Positions 16,508-24,427 of a stretch of DNA of 54,052 nucleotides are shown in pieces. The notes below the pieces were generated by a model. It had not been told where the DNA came from. It did no database searches and saw only the letters and a list, made by a program, of their open reading frames with translations. Position 1 is the stretch's first letter. Each line of letters opens with the position of its first letter. The stretch comes from Bryobacterales bacterium (GTDB lineage: Bacteria; Acidobacteriota; Terriglobia; Bryobacterales; Bryobacteraceae). The translations under genes were made by a program, and so were the position numbers. Location: contig DAIDIH010000169.1 of the NCBI GenBank assembly GCA_027459465.1, positions 1 to 54,052 of the forward strand, written 5' to 3'.

Positions 16508-18187
16508 ATGATCTTTAACCACCGACTCGTGACCTTGACGCCCCCCGTCGCCCTGGCCCTGATGCTGGGCGGTTGCGCTTCTACTCACTCCGCGTCGTAT
16601 ACAAAATTCGCCAGCGCCTTCCTCCCCGCCGCCCCCTCTGCCCCTGCGTCGGATCCCGCCCCCGCCCCCACCGCTCTTCCCGCTCCCAGCGGCCTCTACG
16701 CCCATGAGCCCGTAACCCTTCTCGCCGCCTTGGCGCCCCTCCCCAGCATCACCGACCAGCGCCTCCGCGAAGCCGACCTGCACTACCGCCGCGGCCGCGA
16801 TTTCTATGACGCAGGCGATCCCACCAACGCCCGCGCCGAGTTCGACCGCGCCGTCGAAGTCCTCCTCACCTCTCCCGCCGACCCCGTCGATCGCCAGCGC
16901 ATCGAACGCAAAACAGATCAGCTCACCGAAGCCATCTATCGCCTCGACACCGAGGGCCTCGGCGCCAGCCAGCCCGCCGACGAGATCGTCTACGATAAGC
17001 CCCCGCTCGAGGGCATCCTCGACATGACCTTTCCGGTCGACCCCTCCCTCAAGCCCAAGGTCGCCGGCGAACTCGGCGGCACCGCTTCCCAACTCCCTCT
17101 CGAACTCCGCGACCCCGTCCTCAGCTTCATCCATTACTTCTCCACCGATCGCGGCCACAAGATCCTCGAAGCCGGCCTACGCCGCGCCGGCCGCTACCGT
17201 GGCATGATCGAACAGACCCTCGCCCACGAAGGCATCCCCAAGGAACTCATCTACCTCGCCCAGGACGAGTCCGGCTTCCTCCCCCGCGCACGCTCTTATA
17301 AGGCATGCGTCGGCCTCTGGCAGTTCGCTTCCTTCCGCGGCCGCGAATACGGCCTCAACCAGACGACCTACTACGACGAGCGCATGGACCCGGTCAAGGC
17401 CACGCACGCAGCCGCCCGCCACCTCCATGACCTCTACAAACACTTCGGCGACTGGTACCTCGCCATGGCCGCCTACGACTGCGGTCCGGGCTGCGTCGAC
17501 CACGCTGTCGAACGCACCGGATACGCCGATTTCTGGGAACTCCAACGCCTCAACGTCCTGCCCAAGGAAACTTCCAACTACGTCCCCCTCATCCTCGCCA
17601 TGACCATCATGGCTAAGAACCCGAAAGACTACGGCCTCGACGGCGTCATCCCCGACCCCGCCGAAACCTTCGACACCGTCCCGATGCAGGGCGCCACCAG
17701 CCTTCCACTCGTCGCCGACGCCCTCGGCGTCACCGTCGCAGAACTCCAGGACCTCAACCCCGCCCTCATCCGCAGCGTCGCCCCCGACGGATATGTGCTT
17801 AAGATCCCCCCAGGCCGCGCAGACGATCTCGCTTCCGCTCTAGCCCAAGTCCCCGTCGAACACCGCGCCGCTTGGCGCCTCCACCGCGTCGAACCCGGCG
17901 AAACTTTCGCCTCCATCGCCCACCGTACAGGCTCCTCCGTCCGCGCCCTCCAGGCCGCCAACACCGGCATCGAACTCGACCCGCGCCCAGGCGCCCTCGT
18001 CGCCGTGCCCCTCGCCTCGCGCCCCGAACCCGTCACACGCCGCCTCGCCGCCTCCCGGAAACACACCACGCGCCGCCCCAAACATTCCGCTACCACCGCC
18101 CACCGCCGCTCCACCGCCCATACTCACTCCGCCTACACCGCAAGCCTCCACTCCCCTCACCGCCGCTCCGCCACCGTCAGCCGCTAG
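16508..18187 (+). CDS. MltD-like lytic transglycosylase lipoprotein with LysM
   Basis: A 559-residue cell-wall enzyme. The N-terminus is a lipoprotein signal with lipobox LGGC near residue 22, followed by a Pro/Ala-rich linker. The SLT domain covers about residues 235-340: LAHEGIPKELIYLAQDES with catalytic Glu at about 254, CVGLWQFASFRGREYGL, and WYLAMAAYDCGPGCV. Two LysM-like units follow (around 395-440 and 458-503, HRVEPGETFASIAHRTG). The tail is rich in His, Ser, Thr and Arg. It cleaves peptidoglycan glycan strands to form 1,6-anhydromuropeptides. The gene is monocistronic; the start lacks a strong Shine-Dalgarno. Confidence 0.92.
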   Translation: MIFNHRLVTLTPPVALALMLGGCASTHSASYTKFASAFLPAAPSAPASDPAPAPTALPAPSGLYAHEPVTLLAALAPLPSITDQRLREADLHYRRGRDFYDAGDPTNARAEFDRAVEVLLTSPADPVDRQRIERKTDQLTEAIYRLDTEGLGASQPADEIVYDKPPLEGILDMTFPVDPSLKPKVAGELGGTASQLPLELRDPVLSFIHYFSTDRGHKILEAGLRRAGRYRGMIEQTLAHEGIPKELIYLAQDESGFLPRARSYKACVGLWQFASFRGREYGLNQTTYYDERMDPVKATHAAARHLHDLYKHFGDWYLAMAAYDCGPGCVDHAVERTGYADFWELQRLNVLPKETSNYVPLILAMTIMAKNPKDYGLDGVIPDPAETFDTVPMQGATSLPLVADALGVTVAELQDLNPALIRSVAPDGYVLKIPPGRADDLASALAQVPVEHRAAWRLHRVEPGETFASIAHRTGSSVRALQAANTGIELDPRPGALVAVPLASRPEPVTRRLAASRKHTTRRPKHSATTAHRRSTAHTHSAYTASLHSPHRRSATVSR

Positions 18188-18215
18188 CTCCTGCCGCCCA
18201 TCGCGCGTTTTACGC

Positions 18216-18243
18216 TTGCCTTGTCCGGAAAACGAGGTATGCT
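18216..18243 (+). promoter_or_regulatory. Candidate promoter of the histone-like gene
   Basis: TTGCCT at 18216-18221 and TATGCT at 18238-18243 are 16 bp apart (each 4/6 to sigma-70 consensus). A strong CGGGAGG Shine-Dalgarno at 18267-18273 lies 8 bases before ATG 18282, so this mRNA has a leader. Confidence 0.5.
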
Positions 18244-18281
18244 AAGGTGTGGTTTTTTGACAAACACGGGAGGCCCTGAAA

Positions 18282-18797
18282 ATGTTTGAAGACCATCGGT
18301 TCGCCGCGGGCGACGATGAAGTGGATGAGTTCGACTACGAAGAGGAAGGCTCTGCCATGGAGCCAGAAATCGGCGAGTACGGTGCGGCCGAAGAAGACGA
18401 CGGCGAGGATGCGATCTCGGAGGTCATCGTCGAAGAAGTGATCGTCACACCGGCGACACCCGAACCCGCGGCCGCTGCGGCGCCGGCAGCCGAGTCGGTG
18501 AAGAAGAAACCTGTGAAAAAGGCCGCAACCGCGGCGCCGAAAAAAGCGCCGGCCAAGAAGGCCCCCGCCAAGAAGGCCGCCGCCAAAAAAGCCCCTGCCA
18601 AAAAAGCGGCGGCCCCAAAAGCCGCGCCGAAGAAGGCAGCCAAAAAAGCGCCCGCCAAAAAAGTCGCCGTGAAAAAGGCCGCTCCGGCCAAGGCCGCTAA
18701 GAAAGCCGCGCCGAAGAAAGCCGCGCCCAAAAAGGCCGCGCCAAAGAAGGCCGCGCCAAAGAAAGCCGCGCCAAAAAAGGCTGCGAAGAAGCGCTAA
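18282..18797 (+). CDS. Histone H1-like Lys/Ala/Pro-rich protein with acidic head
   Basis: A 171-residue low-complexity protein in two parts. Residues 1-55 are strongly acidic (DDEVDEFDYEEEG, EEDDGEDAISEVIVEEVIV). After an Ala/Pro linker, residues 70-171 are a Lys/Ala/Pro tail of PAKKA and AAPKK units, ending in KKR, like bacterial histone H1 homologues and eukaryotic H1 tails. Such tails bind DNA or RNA without sequence preference; the acidic head may mask or regulate the tail. No globular domain is visible. The last 4 bp overlap a convergent small gene. Function is inferred from composition alone. Confidence 0.85.
   Translation: MFEDHRFAAGDDEVDEFDYEEEGSAMEPEIGEYGAAEEDDGEDAISEVIVEEVIVTPATPEPAAAAAPAAESVKKKPVKKAATAAPKKAPAKKAPAKKAAAKKAPAKKAAAPKAAPKKAAKKAPAKKVAVKKAAPAKAAKKAAPKKAAPKKAAPKKAAPKKAAPKKAAKKR
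18700..18791 (+). repeat. 15-bp tandem repeats coding AAPKK
   Basis: About six imperfect copies of a 15-bp unit, such as GCCGCGCCAAAGAAG, code for successive AAPKK pentapeptides at the end of the histone-like protein. Copy number in such tracts often varies between strains by slippage. Confidence 0.8.
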
Positions 18798-19033
18798 GCC
18801 GCCCCGCGGCTAGCGTCGCCCGGCGCCGAAGCAAGGATGGCGCGGCAGCGCTGGAATAACTCGAGCAGCGACTCGGCGTGCTCCTCCGGAGTGCGCATCG
18901 CTTTGCCCGTAAAGCCTGCCCCGCCACTCCCCTTGCCATATCCCGTCGTCACCGCGACGAACTTCATCAGCTCCAGCGCCACCTCGTCTCGGCCCTTCGC
19001 CTCGCCAGCCCCGCTAGTCTTCTCTTCAGCCAT
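18794..19033 (-). CDS. Small conserved-looking hypothetical protein
   Basis: Seventy-nine residues with a charged N-terminus (MAEEKTSGAGEAKGRDEVA), a central VAVTTGYGKGSGGAGFTG and an amphipathic C-terminal helix (EEHAESLLELFQRCRAILA). No family is recognised. A GGGAGAG Shine-Dalgarno stands before the ATG, which favours a real gene. Its stop overlaps the end of the convergent histone-like gene by 4 bp. Function unknown. Confidence 0.6.
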   Translation of the reverse strand: MAEEKTSGAGEAKGRDEVALELMKFVAVTTGYGKGSGGAGFTGKAMRTPEEHAESLLELFQRCRAILASAPGDASRGAA

Positions 19034-19146
19034 CGTAATCTCTCCCTGAACCTGCGTTAAGCCTCTAGGTTACCCCATCTCCGGCTCCTTGCTCCCCGCT
19101 CCTTCCTCCTTGCTACTCTAACTCCAAGACCCCACCCTCCCCTCCC

Positions 19147-19986
19147 ATGCCCATCCGTCCCCTCCGCCTCGTCCGTAAAATGCGCGGCGGGGCGCAGGCT
19201 CACCTGCTCGCCTGCGACGACGGCCACTTCTATGTCGTCAAGTTCCTCAACAACCCCCAGCACCGCCGCATCCTCGCCAACGAGTGGATCTCTTCCGTCT
19301 TCCTCGACTACCTGCGCATCTCCGCGCCCGCCTGCGAAATCGTCGACGTCTCCCCCGAGTTCCTCTCGGCCAATCCCGGCGTTCATTTCCAACTCGGCAA
19401 CCGCCGCATCAGCGTCGACCCCGGCTGGCACTTCGCCTCCCGCTACCCCGGTGACCCGGCCAAACTCGCCGTCTACGACTTCCTTCCCGACCCTCTGCTC
19501 GACAAGGTCGCCAACCGCGCCGACTTCCTCGGCGCCTTCGCCTTCGACAAATGGATGGGCAACGCCGACGCCCGCCAATCCGTATTCTTCCGTGCCCGCC
19601 TCCGCGACTGGCTGCCTGACTCGTCCGAACATCCCCTCAAAGCCGGCTTCCTCACCCAGGTTATCGACAACGGCTTCGTCTTCAGCGGACCCGATTGGAC
19701 CCTCGTCGACTCCCCCCTCCTCGGTCTCTACTTCCGCCGCCAGGTCTACGCCGATGTCCGCGGCCTCGCCGCCTTCGAACCCTGGCTCCAGCGCATCGTC
19801 GAATTTCCCGAGAGCGTCGTCGACCGCGCGCGCCGCGGCATCCCGCCCCAATGGATCGATGGCGATGAAGACTCGCTCGACGAACTCCTTGACCGCCTCA
19901 TGCGCCGCCGCCGCCGGGTCCCCGACCTCATCGCCGCCACCGCCGCGGACCGCAAGAATCCTTTTCCCGCCTGGGGCCGCCCCTAA
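19147..19986 (+). CDS. HipA-like kinase domain protein (HipA_2 type)
   Basis: A 279-residue protein resembling the short HipA-like kinase family (HipA_2). The start MRGGAQAHLLACDDGHFYVVKF suggests a nucleotide-binding beta-hairpin with the ATP-binding lysine. The segment LGAFAFDKWMGNADARQSVFF contains the catalytic-loop motif N-x-D (GNADARQ), and VIDNGFVFSG corresponds to the metal-binding D-x-G region. HipA toxins phosphorylate tRNA synthetases, but no HipB antitoxin is adjacent and the role of solitary HipA_2 proteins is unknown. The end overlaps the convergent thiO stop by 4 bp. Confidence 0.8.
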   Translation: MPIRPLRLVRKMRGGAQAHLLACDDGHFYVVKFLNNPQHRRILANEWISSVFLDYLRISAPACEIVDVSPEFLSANPGVHFQLGNRRISVDPGWHFASRYPGDPAKLAVYDFLPDPLLDKVANRADFLGAFAFDKWMGNADARQSVFFRARLRDWLPDSSEHPLKAGFLTQVIDNGFVFSGPDWTLVDSPLLGLYFRRQVYADVRGLAAFEPWLQRIVEFPESVVDRARRGIPPQWIDGDEDSLDELLDRLMRRRRRVPDLIAATAADRKNPFPAWGRP

Positions 19987-20966
19987 CCGGCAACAAGCTC
20001 TCCGGCGATCCGCCGCGCCGTCGAAGGCGCCAGCAGAATCCCGTTCCGGTAATGCCCGTAAGCCAGCCACACGCTCGTGCCTTCCACGCGCCCCAGCGCG
20101 AGCGCGGCTGTCTTCGTCTGCGGGCGGAAGCCGCACCAGGCGTCTTCGTGGGCGCGCCCTTCGAGTAACGGGCACAGTCTCCCCGCCCGCTCCGCGATGT
20201 CGGCCACAACCTTCGCATTGATCTCGCGGTCGAAGCCGATCCGCTCTTCATTCGACCCTGCAAGCGTATACCCGTTGCTCCGCTGTAGCACATACGTGTG
20301 CCCCCGCCGCAGAATCGTCTTCAGCGTCCCGGGTTCCAGACGATATCCCAGCAGATGCCCCTTCACCGGAACCGTCTCCGGCAGCGCAACCTTCTTGCCC
20401 CGCTCGGTTACCACCAGCCTCCCGGACCACGCACCGGCCGCAATCACCAGCGGCGCTCCCTGTGTGTCGTAGTGGTTCACCGGCGCGCCCTCGTGAATCT
20501 CCACGCCCCGCCTCCGGCAGGCTTCCGCTAGCGCGTCCATCACCTGCCGCGGATCCACGGCCGCGTCCCGAGGGTACCGCAGTTCGTTCTCTCCCACCTC
20601 GCACGCAAGGCCGTACGCGCGCTGGCTCTCGCCCCGCTCCCGCATCGCCGGCCAGTCCTCCGGCGCCGCCGGATACTCAATCGCGCCGCAGCCGATGTAG
20701 TCGATATCGAGCCCGCTCTCCTGGCGCAACTCCTCCACATACCCTGGGTACAGGTCAAGGCTCTCCAAAGCCAGTTCCGTCCACTGCGACTGCCGGAGAA
20801 ACTCGCTCCCGGGAGCCAGCATGCCCGCCCCCGCCCAACTGGCCTCGCCTCCTACCCGTCCGGAATCAAAAAGCCGCACCGTGGCCCCGGCCTGCGCCAG
20901 GCGCCACGCAATCGAGGCGCCGATCAGACCGGCGCCCGCTATCGTGATGGGTTTTGCTGGAATCAC
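19983..20966 (-). CDS. thiO: Glycine oxidase ThiO-like FAD-dependent oxidoreductase
   Basis: A 327-residue DAO-family flavoenzyme. The FAD dinucleotide fold is ITIAGAGLIGASIAWRLAQAG at the N-terminus, then RVGGEASWAGAGMLAPGSEF, the substrate-side motif DAAVDPRQVMDALAEAC, and the C-terminal WCGFRPQTKTAALALG with YGHYRNGILLAPSTA, matching ThiO. The enzyme oxidises glycine to iminoacetate for thiazole synthesis in thiamine production. The start is a GTG at 20966. No other thiamine gene and no TPP riboswitch is visible. It is divergent from the class IV aminotransferase. Confidence 0.88.
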   Translation of the reverse strand: MIPAKPITIAGAGLIGASIAWRLAQAGATVRLFDSGRVGGEASWAGAGMLAPGSEFLRQSQWTELALESLDLYPGYVEELRQESGLDIDYIGCGAIEYPAAPEDWPAMRERGESQRAYGLACEVGENELRYPRDAAVDPRQVMDALAEACRRRGVEIHEGAPVNHYDTQGAPLVIAAGAWSGRLVVTERGKKVALPETVPVKGHLLGYRLEPGTLKTILRRGHTYVLQRSNGYTLAGSNEERIGFDREINAKVVADIAERAGRLCPLLEGRAHEDAWCGFRPQTKTAALALGRVEGTSVWLAYGHYRNGILLAPSTARRIAGELVAG

Positions 20967-21023
20967 CCTTCAATCTAGCAAAGCCCCGGCTTACCCGCGC
21001 AACCAAACCATCTCGTTTCGTTT

Positions 21024-21029
21024 CATAAT
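21024..21029 (+). promoter_or_regulatory. Candidate -10 box of the aminotransferase gene
   Basis: CATAAT lies 6 bases before ATG 21036 with no Shine-Dalgarno, consistent with a leaderless mRNA. No convincing -35 box. Confidence 0.45.
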
Positions 21030-21035
21030 TAGGCG

Positions 21036-21902
21036 ATGTATCGATATCTGCTCCACAACGGGCGGGTGCAGGAAGCCTGCGATCGAAGCCTGTCGGCCGG
21101 CCAGACCGGCCTCATGAACGGCTGGGGCGTTTTCTCGACCATCCGCGTCTGCGAAGGCACGCTCTTCGCTTGGCCGCGCCACTGGGCGCGCATGCGGCGC
21201 GACGCCGCCCTCCTCCACGTCCCCTTCCCGGCCAACGAAACCGCCGTGCTCGCCGCGCTTCACTCCCTCATCGAAGCCAATCAGGCGCCCGACGCCACCC
21301 TCCGCCTCGTCGTCGTCCGCAATCGCGGCGGCTTGTTCGAAGGTCCCCTCATCGAACGCGACTTCGATTGGTTCGCCTTCCTCGCGCCCCTCGCCGAATG
21401 GGCCGCCACCGCCCGCCTCGGCGTCAAACATAACGCCCGCCACGCCGCCAACGAATTCTCGGGCGTCAAAGTCTGCTCCTGGGCCTTTAACCTCACCTGG
21501 TACGAAGAAGCCCACAACCGCGGCTTCGACGAAGTCGTTCTGCTGAACGAACGCGGCGAAGTCAGCGAATGTACCTCCGCGAATCTGTTCGCCGTCTTCG
21601 GCGATGTCGCCGCCACACCCCCGCTCGGCTCCGGATGCCTGCCCGGCGTCACGCGCGCCCTCCTGCTCGAAGAAGCACGCGTCCCCGGCATTCGCGTCGA
21701 AGAGCGAACCCTCCGCCTCGAAGACCTCGAACGCGCCGGCGGCGTCTTCCTCACTTCCTCCACCCGCGATGTCATGCCCGTCTCCTCCATCGACGGCCTC
21801 CACATCGGACAATCCTTCACCGTAGCCCGCGCCCTCGGCGAGGAGTTGAAAAGACTCCGCCGTCAGTGGGTCGAAGAACACGCCGTGCGCGCCGCCGGTT
21901 GA
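21036..21902 (+). CDS. Class IV PLP-dependent aminotransferase / aminodeoxychorismate lyase-like
   Basis: A 288-residue fold-type IV PLP enzyme. The probable Schiff-base lysine is K145 in EFSGVKVCSW, followed by EEAHNRGFDEVVLLNERGEV and SECTSANLFAV, and the phosphate-binding TSSTRDVMPV near the C-terminus. The family includes branched-chain aminotransferases, D-amino-acid aminotransferases and 4-amino-4-deoxychorismate lyase (PabC). The short length and N-terminal GQTGLMNGWGVFSTIRV leave PabC-like activity possible, but the substrate cannot be assigned. The zinc-ribbon gene follows after 8 bp on the same strand. Confidence 0.9.
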   Translation: MYRYLLHNGRVQEACDRSLSAGQTGLMNGWGVFSTIRVCEGTLFAWPRHWARMRRDAALLHVPFPANETAVLAALHSLIEANQAPDATLRLVVVRNRGGLFEGPLIERDFDWFAFLAPLAEWAATARLGVKHNARHAANEFSGVKVCSWAFNLTWYEEAHNRGFDEVVLLNERGEVSECTSANLFAVFGDVAATPPLGSGCLPGVTRALLLEEARVPGIRVEERTLRLEDLERAGGVFLTSSTRDVMPVSSIDGLHIGQSFTVARALGEELKRLRRQWVEEHAVRAAG

Positions 21903-21910
21903 GAGCCTCT

Positions 21911-22285
21911 ATGCCCGTCGCCTCCGGAGCCTGCCCGTTTTGCGGAAGCCTCCGAATCAGCCTGTCGCGGCGCCAGGGACTGCGTGAGCTCCTGCTCCAG
22001 TTCGCCGGCGTCACCATGTACCGCTGCCGCCGATGCGACCGCCGGTTCGCCGTCGGCCAATTTCATTGGGCCAACTGGTTCTACACCCGTTGCCCGAGGT
22101 GCTGGGGCACCGACCTCAGCCCCTACAACGAGAAGTTCGTCAGACCCGGCCGCTGGCGCCGCTTCAAGATGCTCATCGGTGCGCAGCCGTGCTTCTGTAA
22201 CACCTGCCGGTGGAACTTCGCCAGTTTCCGGCCGCGCCAGTCGCGAACACAACCGCTCGCCGGCCGCATCGGCGCCGGCGAGTAG
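21911..22285 (+). CDS. Cysteine-rich zinc-ribbon protein of unknown function
   Basis: A 124-residue protein with four Cys pairs: CPFC (8-11), CRRC (39-42), CPRC (61-64) and CFCNTC (94-99), enough for two zinc ribbons. Between pairs it is rich in aromatic and basic residues (FHWANWFYTR, RWRRFKMLIG). The tail is basic (RPRQSRTQP), which would suit nucleic-acid or membrane-surface binding. It starts 8 bp after the aminotransferase stop and is likely co-transcribed. The longer open frame reaching back to 21569 is the aminotransferase read in another frame. Function unknown. Confidence 0.75.
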   Translation: MPVASGACPFCGSLRISLSRRQGLRELLLQFAGVTMYRCRRCDRRFAVGQFHWANWFYTRCPRCWGTDLSPYNEKFVRPGRWRRFKMLIGAQPCFCNTCRWNFASFRPRQSRTQPLAGRIGAGE

Positions 22286-22300
22286 CCTTCCCGCGCCTCC

Positions 22301-23627
22301 TCAGTCCGCCTCCGGCGCGATGTTCTGGTTCACGCGGAAAAGATTGTCCCGGTCGTACTTCCGCTTAATCTGTGCGAGCCGCGCGAAGTCTCCCCGATAG
22401 CTCGTGGCGATCCGCTCGCCTCCTTCCTCCATCAAAAAGTTCACGTAGGACCCGCCCGCCGAATGCGGATGCAGCGCGCCCCAATAATCGCGAACCCACT
22501 CCCGGTACTCTGGCATCGGCGCCGGGTCCGGGCTCACCGCGCCGATAATGTGCGTAAGCTGCGTATCCCGGTAGGCGAACGCCGTCGCATCCGCCGCCAC
22601 GTCGTGCACCGCTCCGTTTAGCGGATAAATGTGCATCACCGGGTTCACCGTCGGAATCTGCGGGCCGTACTGCGCGTGCGCCGCAATCGCCGGTTCCTTC
22701 AGCGGATTCACCATGTCCGCCTTCCAGTAGTCATGCAGACCATGCGGCGCCAGTCCGTCGAACATCGCTTGCACCGCCGGATGCGGCGCCGGATGACCGA
22801 TCGAGAATACCGGCGGCGCACCAGATTCGCGCCCGCCTCCGGACCCGAACACACGCTGACAATCCCGCATACCGTCTTTCCATGCAGCGCCTCCGCCATG
22901 AAATCCCCGAAGAATTTCAGCACCTCCGCCCCTCGCTCGACCGGATAGCGAATCGGCTCCACATACACCATGCTCACCGGATACAGCCGGAACTCGAACG
23001 ACGTGACAACCCCGAAGTTGCCGCCGCCGCCGCGGATCGTCCAGAACAAACCTGCGTTCTCCTTCTCCGACGCGGCCACGAAGCGCCCGTCCACCGTGAC
23101 AACATCGGCCGAGATCAGGTTATCGCACGCAAGCCCGTAGCGCCGCGTGAGGTGGCCGAAACCGCCCCCAGCGTAAGCCCCGCCACGCCCGTCGTCGAGA
23201 TCAGGCCGCCGGGCGTAGCCAGCCCGAACGCCTGCGTGGCGTGGTCGAAGTCGCCCCACGTGCACCCCGCCTGAACGCGCGCCACCCGCCGCGCCGGATC
23301 CACCTGAATCCCTTTTATCCCTCCCAGGTCGATCACCAGCGCGTTGTCCCACGTTCCAAACCCAGGCACACTGTGGCTGCCCCCGCGGATCGCCGGCGGC
23401 AACCCCTCCTCGCGCGCAAAGTTCGCGCAGTGCATCACGTCCGCCACGCCCGCGCATCGCGCAATCAGCCGTCCCCGCCGGTCGACCATCGCGTTGTACA
23501 CGCGCCGGGCAGAGTCATACGCCGCATCGCCCAGGCCCGTCAGCCAACCACGCAAACTCGAACGAAAAGCCGCAATCGCCTGAGCCAATGGGCCGGCGCT
23601 GCCAACTGCCACACCAGAATTTCCCAT
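22301..23627 (-). pseudogene. FAD-binding (BBE-type) oxidoreductase, broken by two frameshifts
   Basis: Three consecutive frames together encode one berberine-bridge-enzyme-like flavoprotein. Part one (ATG 23627, Shine-Dalgarno AAGGA) has the FAD-binding [10 protein letters not shown] with the histidine that usually carries the flavin, and [14 protein letters not shown]. It shifts at a run of five C (23165-23169): one more base would restore [12 protein letters not shown] in the next frame. Part two reads to [15 protein letters not shown] and shifts again near 22810-22850, where about six residues also seem missing. Part three holds the BBE domain, YVNFLMEEGGER and NLFRVNQNI. The breaks may be decay or assembly errors. 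If intact, it would oxidise a small alcohol, sugar or aromatic. Confidence 0.8.
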
Positions 23628-23690
23628 ACCGATTCCTTTCCACGAAACCGTCCAGGCCGCTCGTGAAACAAACCGCCCCCGCAAATCTCC

Positions 23691-23696
23691 CATAAT
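23691..23696 (+). promoter_or_regulatory. Candidate -10 box of the HD-domain gene
   Basis: CATAAT lies 6 bases before ATG 23703 with no Shine-Dalgarno, the same layout as the aminotransferase gene at 21036. Confidence 0.45.
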
Positions 23697-23702
23697 GAAG
23701 CG

Positions 23703-24293
23703 ATGGAACGCGAACAGGCTTGGGAATTGTTGTGCGAGTACACGAAGTCCGACAGCTTGCGCCGCCACGCCCTCGCCGTCGAGGCCTGCGTGGCCGCCTA
23801 CGCGCGCAAGTTCGGCGAAGACGAAAAGCAGTGGTCCGTCACCGCCCTGCTGCATGACTTCGACTACGAGATTCACCCCGAGGCGCCCGATCATCCAATG
23901 AAAGGCGAACCCATCCTCGCCGAACGCGGCGTCGATGCAGCCATCCGCCGCGCCATCCTCTCCCACGCCAACTACAGCGGCGTCCCGCGCGAAACCCCGC
24001 TCGAAAAAACCCTCTTCGCCTGCGACGAACTCGCCGGATTCCTCACCGCCTGCTCCTACGTCAAACCCGGCCGCAGCATCCACGAAGTGGACGTGAAATC
24101 CGTCCGTAAGAAACTCAAGGATAAGGCCTTCGCCCGCAGCGTCAGCCGCGACGACATCCTCAACGGAGCCTCCGCCATGGGCGTCGACCTCGACGAACAC
24201 ATCGCCTTCTGCATCGAAGCCATGCAATCCTGCGCCGATGACCTTGGCCTCGCCGGCACAGCCAACACCGCAGGCGCCTCCGGCATCGGATGA
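23703..24293 (+). CDS. HD-domain protein (predicted metal-dependent phosphohydrolase)
   Basis: A 196-residue HD-superfamily protein. The metal ligands are H22 (SLRRHALAVEA), H51-D52 (TALLHDFDYE) and probably the Asp of FACDELAGFLTAC. DHPMKGEPILAERG, AILSHANYSG and the C-terminal EHIAFCIEAMQS follow the HDIG-type pattern in small stand-alone hydrolases of nucleotides or phosphate esters. The substrate is unknown. The gene begins with a probable leaderless start and ends 12 bp before the tRNA-Sec gene. Confidence 0.88.
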   Translation: MEREQAWELLCEYTKSDSLRRHALAVEACVAAYARKFGEDEKQWSVTALLHDFDYEIHPEAPDHPMKGEPILAERGVDAAIRRAILSHANYSGVPRETPLEKTLFACDELAGFLTACSYVKPGRSIHEVDVKSVRKKLKDKAFARSVSRDDILNGASAMGVDLDEHIAFCIEAMQSCADDLGLAGTANTAGASGIG

Positions 24294-24299
24294 TACAAT
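24294..24299 (+). promoter_or_regulatory. Candidate -10 box of selC
   Basis: TACAAT begins at the base after the HD-gene stop codon and ends 6 bases before the first base of the tRNA, so transcription could begin at the mature tRNA 5' end. No good -35 box was found, and read-through from the HD gene is also possible. Confidence 0.4.
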
Positions 24300-24305
24300 C
24301 GCCCT

Positions 24306-24400
24306 GGAAGCTAGTCTTGGCCGGTGCTGGGCCTGGTCTTCAAAACCAGCGTGCGGCGCGCTAGCGCCGCGGTGGGTTCGACTCCCACTAGCTTCCGCCA
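24306..24400 (+). tRNA. selC: tRNA-Sec (anticodon UCA)
   Basis: A 95-base tRNA with the special shape of bacterial selenocysteine tRNA. The acceptor stem has 8 bp (GGAAGCTA with TAGCTTCC), G discriminator and encoded CCA. The anticodon stem is CTGGT/ACCAG around loop CTTCAAA, anticodon TCA at 24340-24342. The long variable arm is a 7-bp hairpin (GCGGCGC, loop GCTA, GCGCCGC). The T arm is GTGGG-TTCGACT-CCCAC, giving the 8+5 bp helix read by SelA and SelB. It decodes UGA as selenocysteine where a SECIS element is present. No selA, selB, selD or selenoprotein gene was recognised in the window. Confidence 0.97.
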
Positions 24401-24427
24401 CGGGCCCGCAGGCAGTAAGGACGCTCA

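Noticed and set aside
20967..21035. Search for a TPP riboswitch before thiO
   Set aside because: The divergent space of 69 bp is too short and lacks the conserved CUGAGA core.
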